DNA of 64,000 bases from Hibiscus mutabilis (lineage: Eukaryota; Streptophyta; Magnoliopsida; Malvales; Malvaceae): NCBI GenBank assembly GCA_019671005.1, contig CM033728.1, forward strand, positions 27,665,099 to 27,729,098. The letters run 5' to 3'. The notes below the pieces were generated by a model that worked only from the letters and a program-made list of their open reading frames with translations, was not told the origin of the DNA and made no database searches. Both the position numbers and the translations under genes were made by a program. Of the stretch, positions 36,861-49,440 are shown in pieces (position 1 is the first letter of the stretch; each line of letters begins with the position of its first letter).

Positions 36861-36872
36861 CCTCCCCCTTAA
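36861..36872 (-). other. Polypurine tract of element B
   Basis: The minus strand reads TTAAGGGGGAGG just upstream of the 3' LTR and about 20 bases after the chromodomain ORF ends, the usual plus-strand priming site. Confidence 0.8.
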
Positions 36873-36892
36873 GAAAATTCATCCTCGAATTT

Positions 36893-37222
36893 TCAATGTA
36901 CATTCCTTTCAAACAATTTTGGGTAATGCTCTTTCATTCTCTTTTCGGTTTCCCAAGTGGCTTCCTCAATTTTATGATTCTTCCAAAGGATTTTAACCAG
37001 TGGAATTTTCGTGTTTCTTAATTCTTTAACTCCATATGCTAGGATTTTCACTGGTTCTTCTTCACAAGTTAGATATGGTTGCAGCTCGATTTTCTTAGGA
37101 GAAATTACATGTGAAGGATCTGATTGATACCTCCGTAGCATGGAAACGTAAAACACATCATGAATCTTACTCATATCTGGAGGCAATGCCAATTGGTAAG
37201 CCACTGGTTCTACTCTTTTCAA
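36893..37222 (-). pseudogene. Integrase C-terminus and chromodomain of element B
   Basis: Open for 109 codons. 'IHDVFYVSMLRRY' is the integrase C-terminal linker and 'LVKILWKNHKIEEATWETE' the chromodomain. It ends at a stop at 36,893, close to the polypurine tract. Upstream (37,223-37,690) the rest of the integrase C-terminus is recognisable in pieces but broken. Confidence 0.85.
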
Positions 37223-37689
37223 AATCTCGTATGGCCCAATAAATCAGGGACTAAGCTTTCCTTTTTGTCCAAAATGTAACACCTTTTTCTAAGGTGAAAC
37301 CTTAAAAAAACACTTTTCTCTAACTTTATATTCAATATTCTTTTTCTTCTTATTTGCATAGGCTTTTTGTCAATCCACAACAACCTTGAAATTTTGCTGA
37401 ATAATCTTTACTTTATCCTCCATGCCTTGTATTAATTCAACTCCTCCAACGTTTGAGTTATTCTACACATTTTGATCTTGTAACTCGGATCAATTAAAAG
37501 AAGTTCAGCATTTTCTTCCATATGCCATCTTGATACTTGCTTGATAACTATTATTATAAGCAAGTTCGGTTAAGAGCAAGTAATTTTCTCATGATTTTGC
37601 AAACTCGATCACACAAGCCCATAGCATATCTTCTAAAATTTGTATGATCCACTCAGATTGCCCATCTGTTCGCGGATGAAAAGCTGTAC

Positions 37690-38160
37690 TAAAATTTAAT
37701 TTAGTACCTAAAGTTTCATGTAACGTACCCTAAAATCTCGAAGTAAACCTTGGGTCTCTGTCTGATACTATTGATACTGGGACACCATGCAGTCTTACCA
37801 TCTCTCGAACATAGAGTTTTGCATATTTATCCAGTGAATAATCCATTCGAACTGGGATAAAATGAGCAGACTTTGCCAGTCGATCCACAATAACCCATAT
37901 TGAATCTTTTTTGCTTGGTGTAGTTGGCAATCCATATATAAAATTCATCGTTACTCGCCCCCATTTCTATTGAGGAATAGAGATAGGTTGGAGCAATCCA
38001 GAAGGTACTTGATGCTCAGCTTTTGCTTGTTGACATGTCAAGCACTTTGTCGTGAATTCTGAGATTGCTCTTTTCATACCTGGCCACCGTATCGAGTCTT
38101 CAAATCTTGATACATCTTGTTAGTTCCTGGGTGCATAGTCAATGGACTATAATGGGCTTC
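37690..38160 (-). pseudogene. Integrase core remnant of element B
   Basis: The 37,730-37,948 frame carries 'DSIWVIVDRLAKSAHFIPV' and 'LHGVPVSIVSDRDPRFTS', which includes the second catalytic aspartate. To the left on the minus strand, TCATCCGCGAACAGATGGGC encodes the 'HPRTDGQ'-type stretch before the glutamate. To the right (to ~38,160) the H2C2 region is present, but stops break the frame. Confidence 0.8.
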
Positions 38161-38444
38161 TGTTAATATCTCTTTCTTCAGATTGTCATTGACAGAAATA
38201 TATACTTTACCTTTGTAATATAGACAACCATTAGGCTTAATCTCATAATCTTGTGTTTCCCCAGTTTCAGCTTGTCTCTTCTTTTCAAGACATTGTTCAT
38301 CTAAAGACTACAAATCCTTGATTTGATTCAATAAAATTAACTTTAACTAACATTCTGATGTTAAGGAACCATCTCGTCCCATAGATAATTGTGCATTCAT
38401 CATGCCCAAGACAGACAGTGTCTTTCAGCTAACAGTATCTGTCA

Positions 38445-38876
38445 CTACATTAACCTTCTCAGGTGATAATCGATAACCACAGCATAATCCTTTAAAAATT
38501 CAACCCACCTTCGTTGTTGCAGATTCAGATCCTTTTGCGTCATCAGATACTTTAAACTCTTATGATCCGTGTAAATGTGACACTTTTCACCATACAAATA
38601 ATGTCGCCAGATTTTCAAAGCAAAAATCACATCTGCCATTTCCAAATCATGTGTCGGATAGTTCTTTTCATGAGTTTTAAGTTGCCTTGATGCATAGTCT
38701 ACTATTCGACTTTCTTTCAATAACATGCAACTCAAATCACAATGAGATACATCATTGTATAGAGTATATTCTTTTCCTAGTTTTGGTTGAATTAGAATTG
38801 GTGTTTCAGTCAGAACTTTCTTTAATCTTTCAAAACTTTCATGACAACTAGAACTTACTTTTAGAAAACTTGGCAT
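38445..38876 (-). pseudogene. RNase H of element B
   Basis: 143 codons open. 'YTLYNDVSHCDLSCML' replaces the usual 'YSDAS' (the catalytic Asp is retained in N-D-V-S), then 'VDYASRQLKTHEKNYPTHDLEM' and 'IYTDHKSLKYL'. It runs to the 'LKDY' linker and stops where the 'HPGKAN' motif should be. The segment 38,161-38,444 is the decayed linker to integrase. Confidence 0.8.
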
Positions 38877-39515
38877 AAAGCTGTTAATCTCTTAAAGTTT
38901 GTAGTACCATATGAAGATGGTAATCATGCTCGGCTTCGGTCTTTGAATAAACCAAAATATCATCAATGAAGACCACAACAATCCAGATAGGGTTGAAATA
39001 TCCTATTCATCATATCCATGAATACAACAGAGGCATTTGTAAGTCCAAACTACATCACCATAAACTTGTAATGTTCATAACGAGTTCTGAATCCTGTCTT
39101 CGATACATTTTCTTCCTTGACCTTGAGCTAATAATGATCCTGATCGAAGATTTATCTTTAAAAATACTACTGCATCTTTAAGCTGATCAAATAAATCCTC
39201 AATTCTTGGTAGGGAATACTTGTTCTTAATAGTTACTTTATTTAACTGCCGGTAATCTATACATGATCATAAGAAACCAACTTTCTTCTTTACAAATAAT
39301 ACCGGAGCACCCCATGGTGATGTATTCGGTCGAATGTAACTCCAGTCTAGCAATTCTTGTAATTGAACTTTTAATTCCCTTAACTCAGTTGGTGTCATCC
39401 TATATAGTACCATTAATATCGGTTCAGTTCTAGGATAAATATCAATCTTAAACTGTATTTCCCTATCCGAAAGTAATCCCGATAACTCATCCAAAAATAT
39501 ATCAGGAAATTCCAT
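38877..39515 (-). pseudogene. Reverse transcriptase of element B, broken
   Basis: The first 82 codons (39,515-39,267) hold 'ELSGLLSDREIQF', 'LDWSYIRPNTSPWGAPVLFVKKK', the RT start. The palm continues toward 38,880 with stops and frame changes; F-I-D-D-I-L-type coding can be read near 38,950. It cannot make a working enzyme. Confidence 0.8.
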
Positions 39516-39960
39516 TACAGTCGGGATGTCTTCAATTTTTTAGGTAAATTTTGTGTATCTTCCATACAAACCAAACAAGTTTCACATCCATTGTATGACA
39601 ACCTTTGAGCTGTCGTTATAGAAATTACTGACTCTAAACAATCAGTTCTTTCTCTTATAATAATTACTCCAAAACCATCGGATCCTTGAAGTACTAACCT
39701 TTTCTTCTTACATTTCACATTTGCATCATATGCAGATAACCAATCCAGTCCAAGAATAACTTCAAATTCATGGATTGGGAGTTCCATTAAATCTGCCGGG
39801 AACTTAATTCCTTAAATTTCTAATGAACCTTTCCTGCACATTCTAGTTGCTTGTGCACTATATCCAAGAAGATTACTGGCAATTACATTATTAGATATTC
39901 TCTATAGAAGTCATTCTTTATGCTACTCTCTTAGTACAAATATAAATATATATTAATCGA
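39515..39960 (-). pseudogene. Protease of element B
   Basis: 'VILGLDWLSAYDANVKC' is visible in the 39,515-39,787 frame. Farther upstream, near 39,960, the minus strand reads 'LIDSGSI', the protease active site, but the segment between is interrupted by stops. Confidence 0.75.
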
Positions 39961-40270
39961 ACCCGAATCAATTAAAACAATTACAAGTTCTTTCCATAGC
40001 CTTTGCTTTGTTCATAGCCTCTCGAAAATTTGATAAGTTCATGCCCAATAGAATCTCCTTGGGCCTTGGATGAAGCTTCTCTATAAACCATTCGCACTGA
40101 GACCTTTCAATCGGCATTAATTTAACTGCATACTGACTCAGTCGATTAATATCTAACTCGTATTCATAGACAGCATGAGTACCTTGTTTTAAACTTAGAA
40201 CTGCTGCACATTTCTCTTTTAACTAGTTGCCAACATACTTAGGTTTAAACATTATTCTTCCATCTTTTGA
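39961..40270 (-). pseudogene. gag remnant of element B
   Basis: On the minus strand a stretch encodes 'LKQGTHAVYEYE' and 'EWFIEKLHP', typical of the gag capsid region of plant gypsy elements. It then jumps directly to the protease active site, so the zinc knuckle and the end of gag are deleted. The 40,271-40,463 segment is leader. Confidence 0.65.
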
Positions 40271-40463
40271 TTCCCATAATTAAACATTTATCGTAGTCCA
40301 TCAATACTTAACATCATCTATTTCTACTGAAACTTAATCATGTTATTGGGGAGCATAATCAAGTTACACAGTAGTACATCAGTAACATGACATCCTAGGG
40401 GCATGTACTTAACATTAAATCACATTAAACTCGATTTAGCCTCCAGAATCGGCTAAACCTGTA

Positions 40464-40475
40464 GCTCTGATACCA
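40464..40475 (-). other. Primer binding site of element B
   Basis: The minus strand reads TGGTATCAGAGC, an exact tRNA-iMet primer site, five bases from the LTR boundary at 40,481. Confidence 0.9.
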
Positions 40476-40480
40476 ATACA

Positions 40481-42137
40481 TGTAACACCCTTAACGTAAA
40501 CATATACTCGTAATCCGAATATACATTAAAGATGTTACAGAGTCATTGAAAGAAATCTTGACTTGTAAATTTTTTATATACCAAAATTCATTATTGCAGT
40601 TTAACCCTTTCTCAGTTTTGAATAAAAACTATGTCAATCTATTGCAGCTAGTTTTGACCCTGAATTGGTTTATAAAATTCATAATTGAGATACTGAAATA
40701 AAATATAATTCAGGGTGAAAACTATGTACACTGCCTAGACCCTTTCTTGATTTTAAAATTTTTACGCGATCAAGGTTAAACAAGAATTAACTATGTCAAA
40801 ATTCATAGTTATTAATAGCAAACCATTTCTCTAAGTCCATACTTCCATGGTGATGTATAAATACATTATAAACTTAGATTTACAAATTAGTTTACCCACT
40901 TAAAATATTGCATGCCCACTAGCCTATTAAATTCCGTTAAAGATATATGTACTGTACTTACAGATAGTAACTTGGTTTTCCCAATTAACAGCTCCTCCTT
41001 GCTAGTCTATTTTTAGAGAACCTACGAGTGAAATAACACACGCTAAGTACGAACTTTGTGAGGCAATAATCTTATTTATCAAAACAATAAATAAAGCAAT
41101 ACATGTTATACATTAACCTAGCATAGTTTTTGTCTAAGGTTGTATCGTACTAACAAGGTTTTCATAGTCAGTCAATTTTCATGCACAAGTTATAATTTTT
41201 CTAACTTAGTCTAATTTCCAAAACTCCATCATTATCAAGTAAATCATATATATGGCGTAGTTCACAAACACGACATATTTCATACACATGGCATAATTCA
41301 AATGCATGACATGATTTATATATATTACATAATTCACATGCATAACATACTTCATATACATGGCATAATTCATATATATATGACATGAATTATATACATG
41401 GCAGAATCCATATACGTGTCATAATTCATATATATGGCATATTTCATATACATATCATGATTCATATACGTGGCATAATTCATTTACATGACATGATTCA
41501 TATACATGACATAATACGTACACATGGCATGATTCATATGCATGGCATAATTCATATACGTGACATAATTTGTATACATGGCATGATTCATATGCATAAC
41601 ATTTTTCATATATATGTGACATACTTCGTATATACGACATAATTCATGTATTTGGCATGATTCATATACTTGGCATAATTCATATACATGTCATGATTCA
41701 GATATGTGACATGATTCATATACATAACTTGATTTATTTACATGACATGATTTTTTTACCTAACGTAATTCATATACGTGATTTAATTCATATACATGGC
41801 ATGGTTCATATTCATGACATGATTCATATACGTAACATGATTCATTTGCATGGCATGGTTCATTTACGTGACATGATTCTTTCATCATTGCCCAAATTAT
41901 GCTATATGAGACCGAGGTACGCGATCATCTTTAAATGACACCGTAGTGTCAAACATAACGTGAAGATGAGTACGTACTCGGGGACGCTCTTTACTCCCCA
42001 TAAACATAAAATAGCTCGGCAGTGCTCTTGGGCACAGTGGGCGTAGATCCCCAGGGCGCATGTGACACATTCATTTTGTCACAAAACATATAACATAACG
42101 TGAATAATGCAGCTGCTAGAGACTTCATGGCATGCCA
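40481..42137 (-). mobile_element. 5' LTR of element B, first part
   Basis: It matches 33,071-34,720 base for base with scattered changes, beginning TGTAACACCCTTAACG. It is interrupted at 42,137 by the nested solo LTR, with the target duplication TGCCA on both sides. Confidence 0.9.
41240..41880. repeat. 18-bp minisatellite, second copy
   Basis: The partner of the array at 33,836-34,470. Unit order is largely the same, with single-unit differences and point changes, so the array predates insertion of element B. The plus frames 41,385-41,642 and 41,657-41,938 and the minus frames here are artefacts of the 18-bp period. Confidence 0.9.
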
Positions 42138-45100
42138 TGTAACACCCCTTTTCCTTACTGAATACGAGTCAGAGATGTCACATTGCTAATGCCTTATCTT
42201 GTTTTATCCATCTACGTTTCAACATCAAACTGATTAATTCTCTATATTTTTAGTTTACTTTCATGCATCATACTCTACTAGTAATCAAATAATTACATGC
42301 CAACTAGAGATTATCATAAGCTAGAATATCTTACTAATGTTTTACAGATTGAAGCTTGGTCAGCATGCTTAACTCCTCTTCAAGTACTCCACCTTAAACT
42401 ACATGTGAATCAAACACACACTAAGTTTTCACTTAGTGAGTCAATAAACAAAATTAATAATAATTTAAGCTTATTAAACTTTATGGCTACATTTATATAG
42501 CATGGTATATGCCAATGTATTAACTTTTATATAGAGAGAGAAACTTAAGTATGCAACATCGGTACTCCTAGAGTACTAGTCACCGAAGTGACGATAAACA
42601 TATAGACACATAAAGTGCCGATAACATATAGACACATAAGTGTCGGCATCATATAGACACATGATTGTCGATATCATATAGACACATAAGGTCGTGCCCA
42701 CCATCCGTACGTAAGATCGTGCTAACCATCCGTACATTTATAAGGCAGTTCTAGCCATATGCACGTTTATAAGGTTGTGCTAACCATCTGCACATAAGGT
42801 TGTGCTAACCATCCACACTATGTGTCCTTTATATACACTATAGTGCTAAATCGTATATTCAGCGTGCTGCTGGACTCTATGGCATGCCAACTATATCCTG
42901 TCCCTTAATAACTTACTTGGGCATGTATTTCATATTCCATAATCATTTCATCCATGGCAATATATATATCAACATAATTCAACTTGGGCAGTTCATACCC
43001 GAAATATTATGCATAATCATATCAACCTTGCCAATATAAATAATCAAATGATCAATGCATTTTATTTCCCAAAACTTGACATATTCATATTATATCAATC
43101 ATATGTTCAATGACATAAATATTAATGTATTATGATATGCATGCAATTGCACTCACCTGGGCCATTTATTAGCTCGCCTCACTAAGCTCTATTCGATCCT
43201 TTCTTTCATAGTACCTCAAACCTTCTTTTGATTCGGATCCAAACTTCATTAATAACATGAATGTAAACAACATTTGTTAGATTCAAATCTAACAATTCCT
43301 CAAACATGCTAACAAATCTAATCATTCGAATATACAAATTTCCTCTCTTTCTTATACTGTCCAAAACTCATTTTTTGTCCCTAATGACCATTTTGAACTT
43401 CAAATAATTTCTCCAAGCTTGCTAACTAACATTATATACAAAATGTCTCAATTTCCATTTCTGGCAGCTTGCACTACCTTCAAAGATTTATTTCTATAAA
43501 GTGATCTAAAACTCGAAATTCGATTCCATTTTTTATAAAAGAAAGTAGATTTAATAAGCTTTTCAACCATATAAACTAATAGCCCAAATTCAACTTGTAT
43601 GATTTATGGCGAATTTTCAAAGTCAATTACAATGCTGAAATTCGGAACAGACTGGTGTTCTGTTTTCTGACCTTTCGTCACTTAAAAATTCATATCTTTT
43701 GACTCGAAACTCGAAATCAGTTTCCGTTTGTTGGAAACGAAACTAGACGAACATATCTTTACATCGGTATAAAATTCACCATCTAACCATCTATGTAGAA
43801 TTTATGCTGAATTTTTGAACTTACTGTCATAATCCAGTTTTCTACATTGCTTCCATAAATAACTCAAAAACTTTATACTAACTTCTCCTTGCTTCTCTAC
43901 TTTTCAATTTAGTCCAATTACTTGCTTTAAACCACCAAATTATAACCATCTTAATCAAGTAATTATTCTAAAATAATTCCCTTTAATTTTCCTCCTTTAC
44001 CGAATAGTCACTAAAATGCAAAGATAATGATTTAAGCTTCTTAACTTTCCAAATTAGTCCTCAATTCAACATTACTACCTTAATTCTATTATTTCAAATA
44101 AAATTCAGATTTAATCCTTATCCAAAACCTCATTTCCGAATTGGTCACTTAACTTTGACAAATTGTCAAAATGGTCACTAATTCAATTTAACATCGGTTA
44201 GGCATTCTAACATCAATTTCACATCTCCAACATCCTTAAGAACATAAATACACACCAAATCCATACAAATTCAGATTTGGTCCTCTAACTTTTAAGATTT
44301 CCGCAATGGTCCCTATCAAATTAACTTAGGGTCTTGCTTCCAAACAACAAATCAAGCTTACTAAATCATTAATTCAACATCACAAACCCTAAATTAAACT
44401 TAAATCCATAAACCATAATCATCTTCATAATAATCTAAACATGTATAACTTAAATCCCAACTCAATATCATGATTTTAACATCATACTAACTTGATTTCA
44501 ACTTGAATTCAATTATGGAATCATAAAATCTCAAAACCCCCAACTTGATCCATAAACCCTAATTTCTTTCTGCTGTAAATTCTCATCAATCAAGCATGAA
44601 TTCCATGAATTATTGTCATCAAAAGATAGAGCTTGAAGAGCAGAACAACTTTGCAGTTTAAGAGATTACCTGAAAGTTGAGTTTTAGGGCTTGAATCGAG
44701 CTTGGAAATTTTTTCTCTTTCTTTCCCTAGCTCTCACGTTTATGGCTGGAAAAGATGAACATTTTTGTTCATCTTTTCACCATTATTTTACACATATATC
44801 TGTTAAATGAATATTAAATTCATTTAATAATGAAATTACAATTTTGCCCTTTTATCCAATGGTTGAGATTGATTTTATCATCAATCAAGGGTCAAGATTT
44901 AATCTTCCATTTCCTCTTTCCAAAATTGCCCTTATGACTTTTTAAATATTTCAAAATTGCCATTGGGGCCAAATGATCACTTTGCCCTCTAACTAGTTTT
45001 TATTTACTAGTTTGCCATTCTTGTAAAAACTCAACTAAGTCTAGTTGGAATTCAACCAAATATAATAAAATATTCATAAAATAGTATTTTATGATTTTTC

Positions 45101-45703
45101 CATGGCTTTTGGATTAACCTCTCAAATTTCAGTTCAATCCGATTTCCTGATATTCATAAAATACTTCTACTGTAATTTTACCTTTTCCGAGCTATTGGAT
45201 TTATTCCGAAAATTATATGTTTCTATATTCGGGAAATAAACTCTATTATCCCATAAAAACTTCCTTTTCCAAGGACTTAGACTAAATTTTCTTAACTCAG
45301 TTTATTTTCCCGATACTTATCGAAAATCTTCATAGAATAAAATTCCTCTTAGAATTCCTTTATCGATAACCCATACGAATTTTATCTACTCTTATTGAGT
45401 CCAAAATATCGATCAGAAACACTTTTATGAGGCCTTCTCGAAGGTCACCCATCCTTGTATTTCTCTGGCCTAAGCATGCTTAACAATTTTATTCGATCCA
45501 AATTCAGTACCTTTTACTGCATCTTAATTCTTAAAACCGATATCAAGGTACCTATTTCGATGCAATTCACTCTTATACTGAATAAAATTACTTATTGGGG
45601 AAATTTACACTTTAGTCCCCAAACATTTCCAAAGTTTATACTTTAACCACCAAAACTTTCAGAGTTTACAATTTCGTCACTAGCCAAAAATAGGGATATT
45701 ACA
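42138..45703 (-). mobile_element. Nested solo LTR with TGCCA target duplication
   Basis: Starts TGTAACACCCCTTTTCC and ends ATAGGGATATTACA, 3,566 bp, with TGCCA at 42,133-42,137 and 45,704-45,708. The uninterrupted sequence at 34,716 ('GGCATGCCAACTATACC') shows the empty site. It has LTR layout but no primer site or coding region, so it is a solo LTR left by recombination between the two LTRs of one element. Its family also gives the fragment at 9,250-10,400. No genes inside. Confidence 0.92.
42590..42850. repeat. Short tandem repeats in the solo LTR
   Basis: First a block of 'ATATAGACACATAA.TG.CG' repeated about four times at ~25-29 bp (42,598-42,690), then 'AAGGTCGTGC.AACCATCCGTAC'-like units repeated about four times (42,685-42,825). 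They occupy the same part of the LTR as the minisatellite in element B. Confidence 0.8.
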
Positions 45704-47396
45704 TGCCAACTATACCATGGACTCTCATACATAATACTTGGGCATTTTCTTTTATCATCAATCCTTTATCATGATCAATAACATAAACAATCATTCATGT
45801 CACATGCTTTATCATATATATATATATATTCATAGCAACATAGATCAATATACAAACATATCATGTAACACTATTTATAGTTAAGGTTGACTATTCGCTA
45901 GTTTTCCTATTTATAAATTAAACATGTAAAAGCACTCACCTGGGCCATGAATAGTATGCCTCACTAAGATTACTCGAGGTTCTTGTCTTTCTTTTTATCA
46001 CTGGTTCTCCTTCGATCTCTTTTAGAACAGTATAAGACCAATTGAACGTATACATTAAACAAATTTGGACATTAAACAATTGTTCAAACCCATTTTTGAA
46101 CAATTTCCATAATTAATTACTTATTTCGGACTATTTCCTTTTTAGTCCTTCAACTTTATAAAAGTGACATTTTGGTCACTATATTGCTTTTGTACATTAA
46201 ACTAATGTACAATTAAACCTTTCACTTAATTCTAACATCCTTATACATTTTCCTTTAACTTCCAAACCTTATTCACTTTAGTCCTTTACTAATTCTTTAT
46301 TTCGAATTTGGTCCCACTTGATTCTTTTCTTGACATTTCAATCCTTCAACTTTCATAATATTCATGAATCTTCAATTCTATCAAATTTCCATAAATTCAA
46401 GATCAATTCCTAATTTGTACTAAATTGCTGAATTGGTCCTTGAATTTCCAAAAATTTTCATTTTGGTCCCTAATCACCAATGCAAGCTACTTTCACCATA
46501 ATTCAATGATTCCAATGCTAAAATAAAATTTACAATAATTTCCCTTAATATTCCATAATTTTGAAATAGTCCTTAAATTTACAACTTGGGAAATTATTCA
46601 ACATATCATCAAAATAGGTCTTCTAACATCATAATTCAATCAATTCCATCCTTAATGTAACTTCCTAACCAAACCCCCTAAATTTTAAGGTTAGGGTTTA
46701 TAATCTCTAACATGGAATTTATCCAAATTCAAAAGTAATTCCATGTTTAAATCATCAATTTAACTATCTACAAGTCTAATTCCATCATCAACTTCAATTT
46801 CCACAATCAATCTTCATCCATAACATACTCATACATGACTTTTATCATGCAAAAATACTATCAAAATGAAGAGAATCAAGTGTTGAACAATATACCTAAA
46901 TAAACTTTGCTTGAAACTAGTCTTGAATTCTCCAAATTTGAGCTTGAAAGCTTGAAAATTTTCTTTCCCCCTTTCTTCTCTAAGTTTCGAACAACCCTCA
47001 AACTAGATGAGATAATGTTTGCTCATATTTTACTTATTTAAGCCACATCTCATAATTAAATGAATATTAAATTAATTTAAATAGTGAATTTACCATCTTG
47101 CCCTTTTAATCTAATGGCCATGATTCAATATCATAAAAATCAATGTCCATGCTTTAATCCATGTGTAAATATTCTTCCAAAATTGCCTTCAAAGTTTCAA
47201 AAAATTTCAAAAATGCCATCAATGGCAAATGTCCAATTTGCCCTCCAAGTATACTTTATTTTCTAACAAGGCTTGAAAATTGCAACTCCTTTAAAATATA
47301 ACTAAATCTAGTTAGAATCCAACTAAATGTAATAAAATATTCATATAATAATATTTTATGAATTTTCCATAATTTCTTAGAACTGTCTTTAAAATT
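45704..47396 (-). mobile_element. 5' LTR of element B, second part, truncated
   Basis: Continues the LTR after the nested insertion and matches 34,716-36,455. A ~30-bp segment TAGTTAGAATCCA...AATGTAATAAA (47,307) is repeated at 47,398, right where the LTR match stops; roughly the last 400 bp of the LTR are missing. The gene-like ORFs here have no domains. Confidence 0.85.
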
Positions 47397-47421
47397 TCTA
47401 GTTAGAATCCATTAAATGTAA

Positions 47422-48424
47422 TAAAGTGGGAGTGCCTATGCTAATGCTTTTATGGGTCAAGCATGTTTAAAATGATGCCAATGGACTATTGATATTATGC
47501 CAATATTGAAATGTGCCTTGAATCTCTTTTTGAGTGTTGAGTTGAATGAATTTAGGAAGCATGCCTCTAGTATTGTGATATGGTCTAAACTACCCGTAGT
47601 TTGTTCATGTTTCCATGGGATTTTGACTTGTTTAAATCCTTGGTTTGGTGGTTCATATATGTATGTTTGATTAAGGCATGTTAGAGGTACCAAATGGGTG
47701 AAAAACTAGGTAAGTTGGACATTACAGTTCTAGGGGTATCGATACTTGATCCTTGGTATTGATACGTCTAAGTGCAAAATTAGCTTGGGTATCAATACTC
47801 GAAGAGGCATATCGGTACGAGTATGTAGAAATTTGGCTGGGGTATCGATACTCGGGGAGGATTATCGATACAACTTTTAGCTATTGGAATTTGGGATTTT
47901 GGTATTTTGGCCTGGGTATTGATACTCGAGAGAGGGTATCGGTATGCCCTTGCAAAATTAGGCTAGGTATCGATACCCTAGCCCGAGTATCGATACCCTT
48001 GGGTGTTATTATTAGTTAAAGTGGTTATATGGTTTTAGATTCTTTCATTTTGGTCATTGTTTCTTATGTATGTTGATTGTATGAGTTTGGTTAATCGAAT
48101 TAAGCTAAAATTTGACAAGTACTTGTGTAACCTGATTAATTAGGGAATGGTAACTTCAAAATTAATTAAGTTCTTATATTTTTCTAGATTTACAATTTGG
48201 TCCCTAAATTGTAATTACACACAATCGGATGTCAATTCGACGCCCGTTTCGGTTGAGATTTTATCTGTGCCAGTATGCACACCTTAGGATATAATGTTGC
48301 ATTTGGACAAGATTAATAGAAAACAATGGATGTAATTTGAGTTATTCATTTGGGTTTGTTTTGGCAAACCCAATGTAGCTCGCTCGATTCGGTCTGGCGT
48401 CTAGGCCGGGTCAAGGGGGTTATA
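47422..48424 (+). mobile_element. 5' LTR of element C1, end part only
   Basis: About 1 kb ending GGGTCAAGGGGGTTATA (expected TTACA), followed at once by a primer site. It includes the TATCGATAC cluster at 47,730-48,000. Its beginning is lost at the junction with the B LTR near 47,420. Confidence 0.8.
47730..48000. repeat. TATCGATAC palindrome cluster (LTR C1)
   Basis: About ten words such as GGTATCGATACTTG, GGGTATCAATACTCG, TATCGGTACGAG and GAGTATCGATACCC, at 20-45 bp spacing. The copy at 57,560-57,835 is nearly the same. Confidence 0.85.
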
Positions 48425-48429
48425 TTTGG

Positions 48430-48441
48430 TGGTATCAGATC
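48430..48441 (+). other. Primer binding site of element C1
   Basis: TGGTATCAGATC, one change from the tRNA-iMet site, directly after the LTR end. The equivalent in C2 is deleted. Confidence 0.8.
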
Positions 48442-48666
48442 CAGGTTTATGATTGTCGGGTGTTGTTGATTGCTTGATCGATGTTTTATTGATTGTATAC
48501 ATTTTTATGAGTGATGCTAAAGATATTTGTTGTGTTGGGGTATAAATGGGAACACATTGCCTATTATCGTGGTTTTAAAATGATTTTTTAAGGTTGTCTT
48601 GGATCATTCATCGAATGTTAGCCTAACCTTATTGTGTTGTGATGTATGGTGTAGGCTATTTTAAGT

Positions 48667-49440
48667 ATGGGTCCGCAACGTTAGACTCGATTTACTACGA
48701 ATAATGCTGGGGATGGGCAGAACAACGAGGAAGGATTGGTTCCTTGCAATCCTTTACCTCCTCCTCTACCTATTCCTCATGTTGGTGCTGGGGTTGGGGG
48801 TGTACCTCAGGTTTCGCAATGGCCAGTTTTTTGTGATATGACGTTGTTGATTCAAGCGATGACGGGAGCCTTTCAGGCAGCGATAGCTGGGGTGCATGTG
48901 CAAGCGCCATTGCTTGCTGTGGCCGTTAACCATGGGTTGCCGTTGGAGCACCTTTGTAGCTTGAGAGGTGTGGAATTTAAAGGATTGAATCCTGAGGTGG
49001 CTGAGGAGTTGCTGGAGAGTACTATCCATATTCTGAGTCAGATAGAATGTAATGATGTGCGTAAACTTGAGTGTACTATATCTTTATTGCACAGTGATGC
49101 TTATCATTGGTGGGTAACCACGGTCATAGGAGTTCTAAATGCTGATGTTAATTAGGAGTTCTTTCAAATATCTTTCAAGAGGAAGTATCTCTGTCCGTAG
49201 TATGAAGATGCCAAAAAGCGAGAGTTTATGTCGTTGGTGCAAGATGGCATGTCAGTGTCTGATAAATTTGTTCACCTAAGCCAGTATGCTTCTGAGTTAG
49301 TTCCAAATGATCAAGAGAGATGTGGCAGGTTCTAGTACGGAGTTGTTAAGGACATCAAGATGTATTTGTCGGCCACGAATTACATATATTTTAATGTCTT
49401 GGTCAATAGGGTCAAGGATATTGAGTAATCTAGGGTTTAG
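48667..49440 (+). pseudogene. gag of element C1
   Basis: The frame from the ATG at 48,667 has a proline/glycine-rich N-terminus and then 'EFKGLNPEVAEELLESTIHIL...DVRKLECTISLL' and 'DAYHWWVT', typical of plant gypsy capsid. Stops occur near 48,685, at 49,153 and near 49,198 and 49,335, so no full protein is possible. The following basic region (49,451-49,790) corresponds to the nucleocapsid, with a decayed cysteine knuckle. Confidence 0.8.

Larger units (their letters stand above)
33071..47396 (-). mobile_element. Element B: Ty3/gypsy chromovirus with both LTRs
   Basis: The left LTR is at 33,071-36,860, the internal region at 36,861-40,480, and the right LTR at 40,481-47,396, interrupted by a nested solo LTR. 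Coding is on the minus strand: the primer site lies at 40,464, the polypurine tract at 36,861, and the domain order from right to left is gag remnant, protease, RT, RNase H, integrase, chromodomain. The internal region is only 3.6 kb because most of gag is missing. Stops and frameshifts run throughout. The two LTRs have clearly diverged, which suggests an old insertion. Confidence 0.88.

Noticed and set aside
41385..41938. Similar repeat-rich open frames in the right LTR
   Set aside because: Same minisatellite in the partner LTR; no start context, domain or conservation beyond the repeat.
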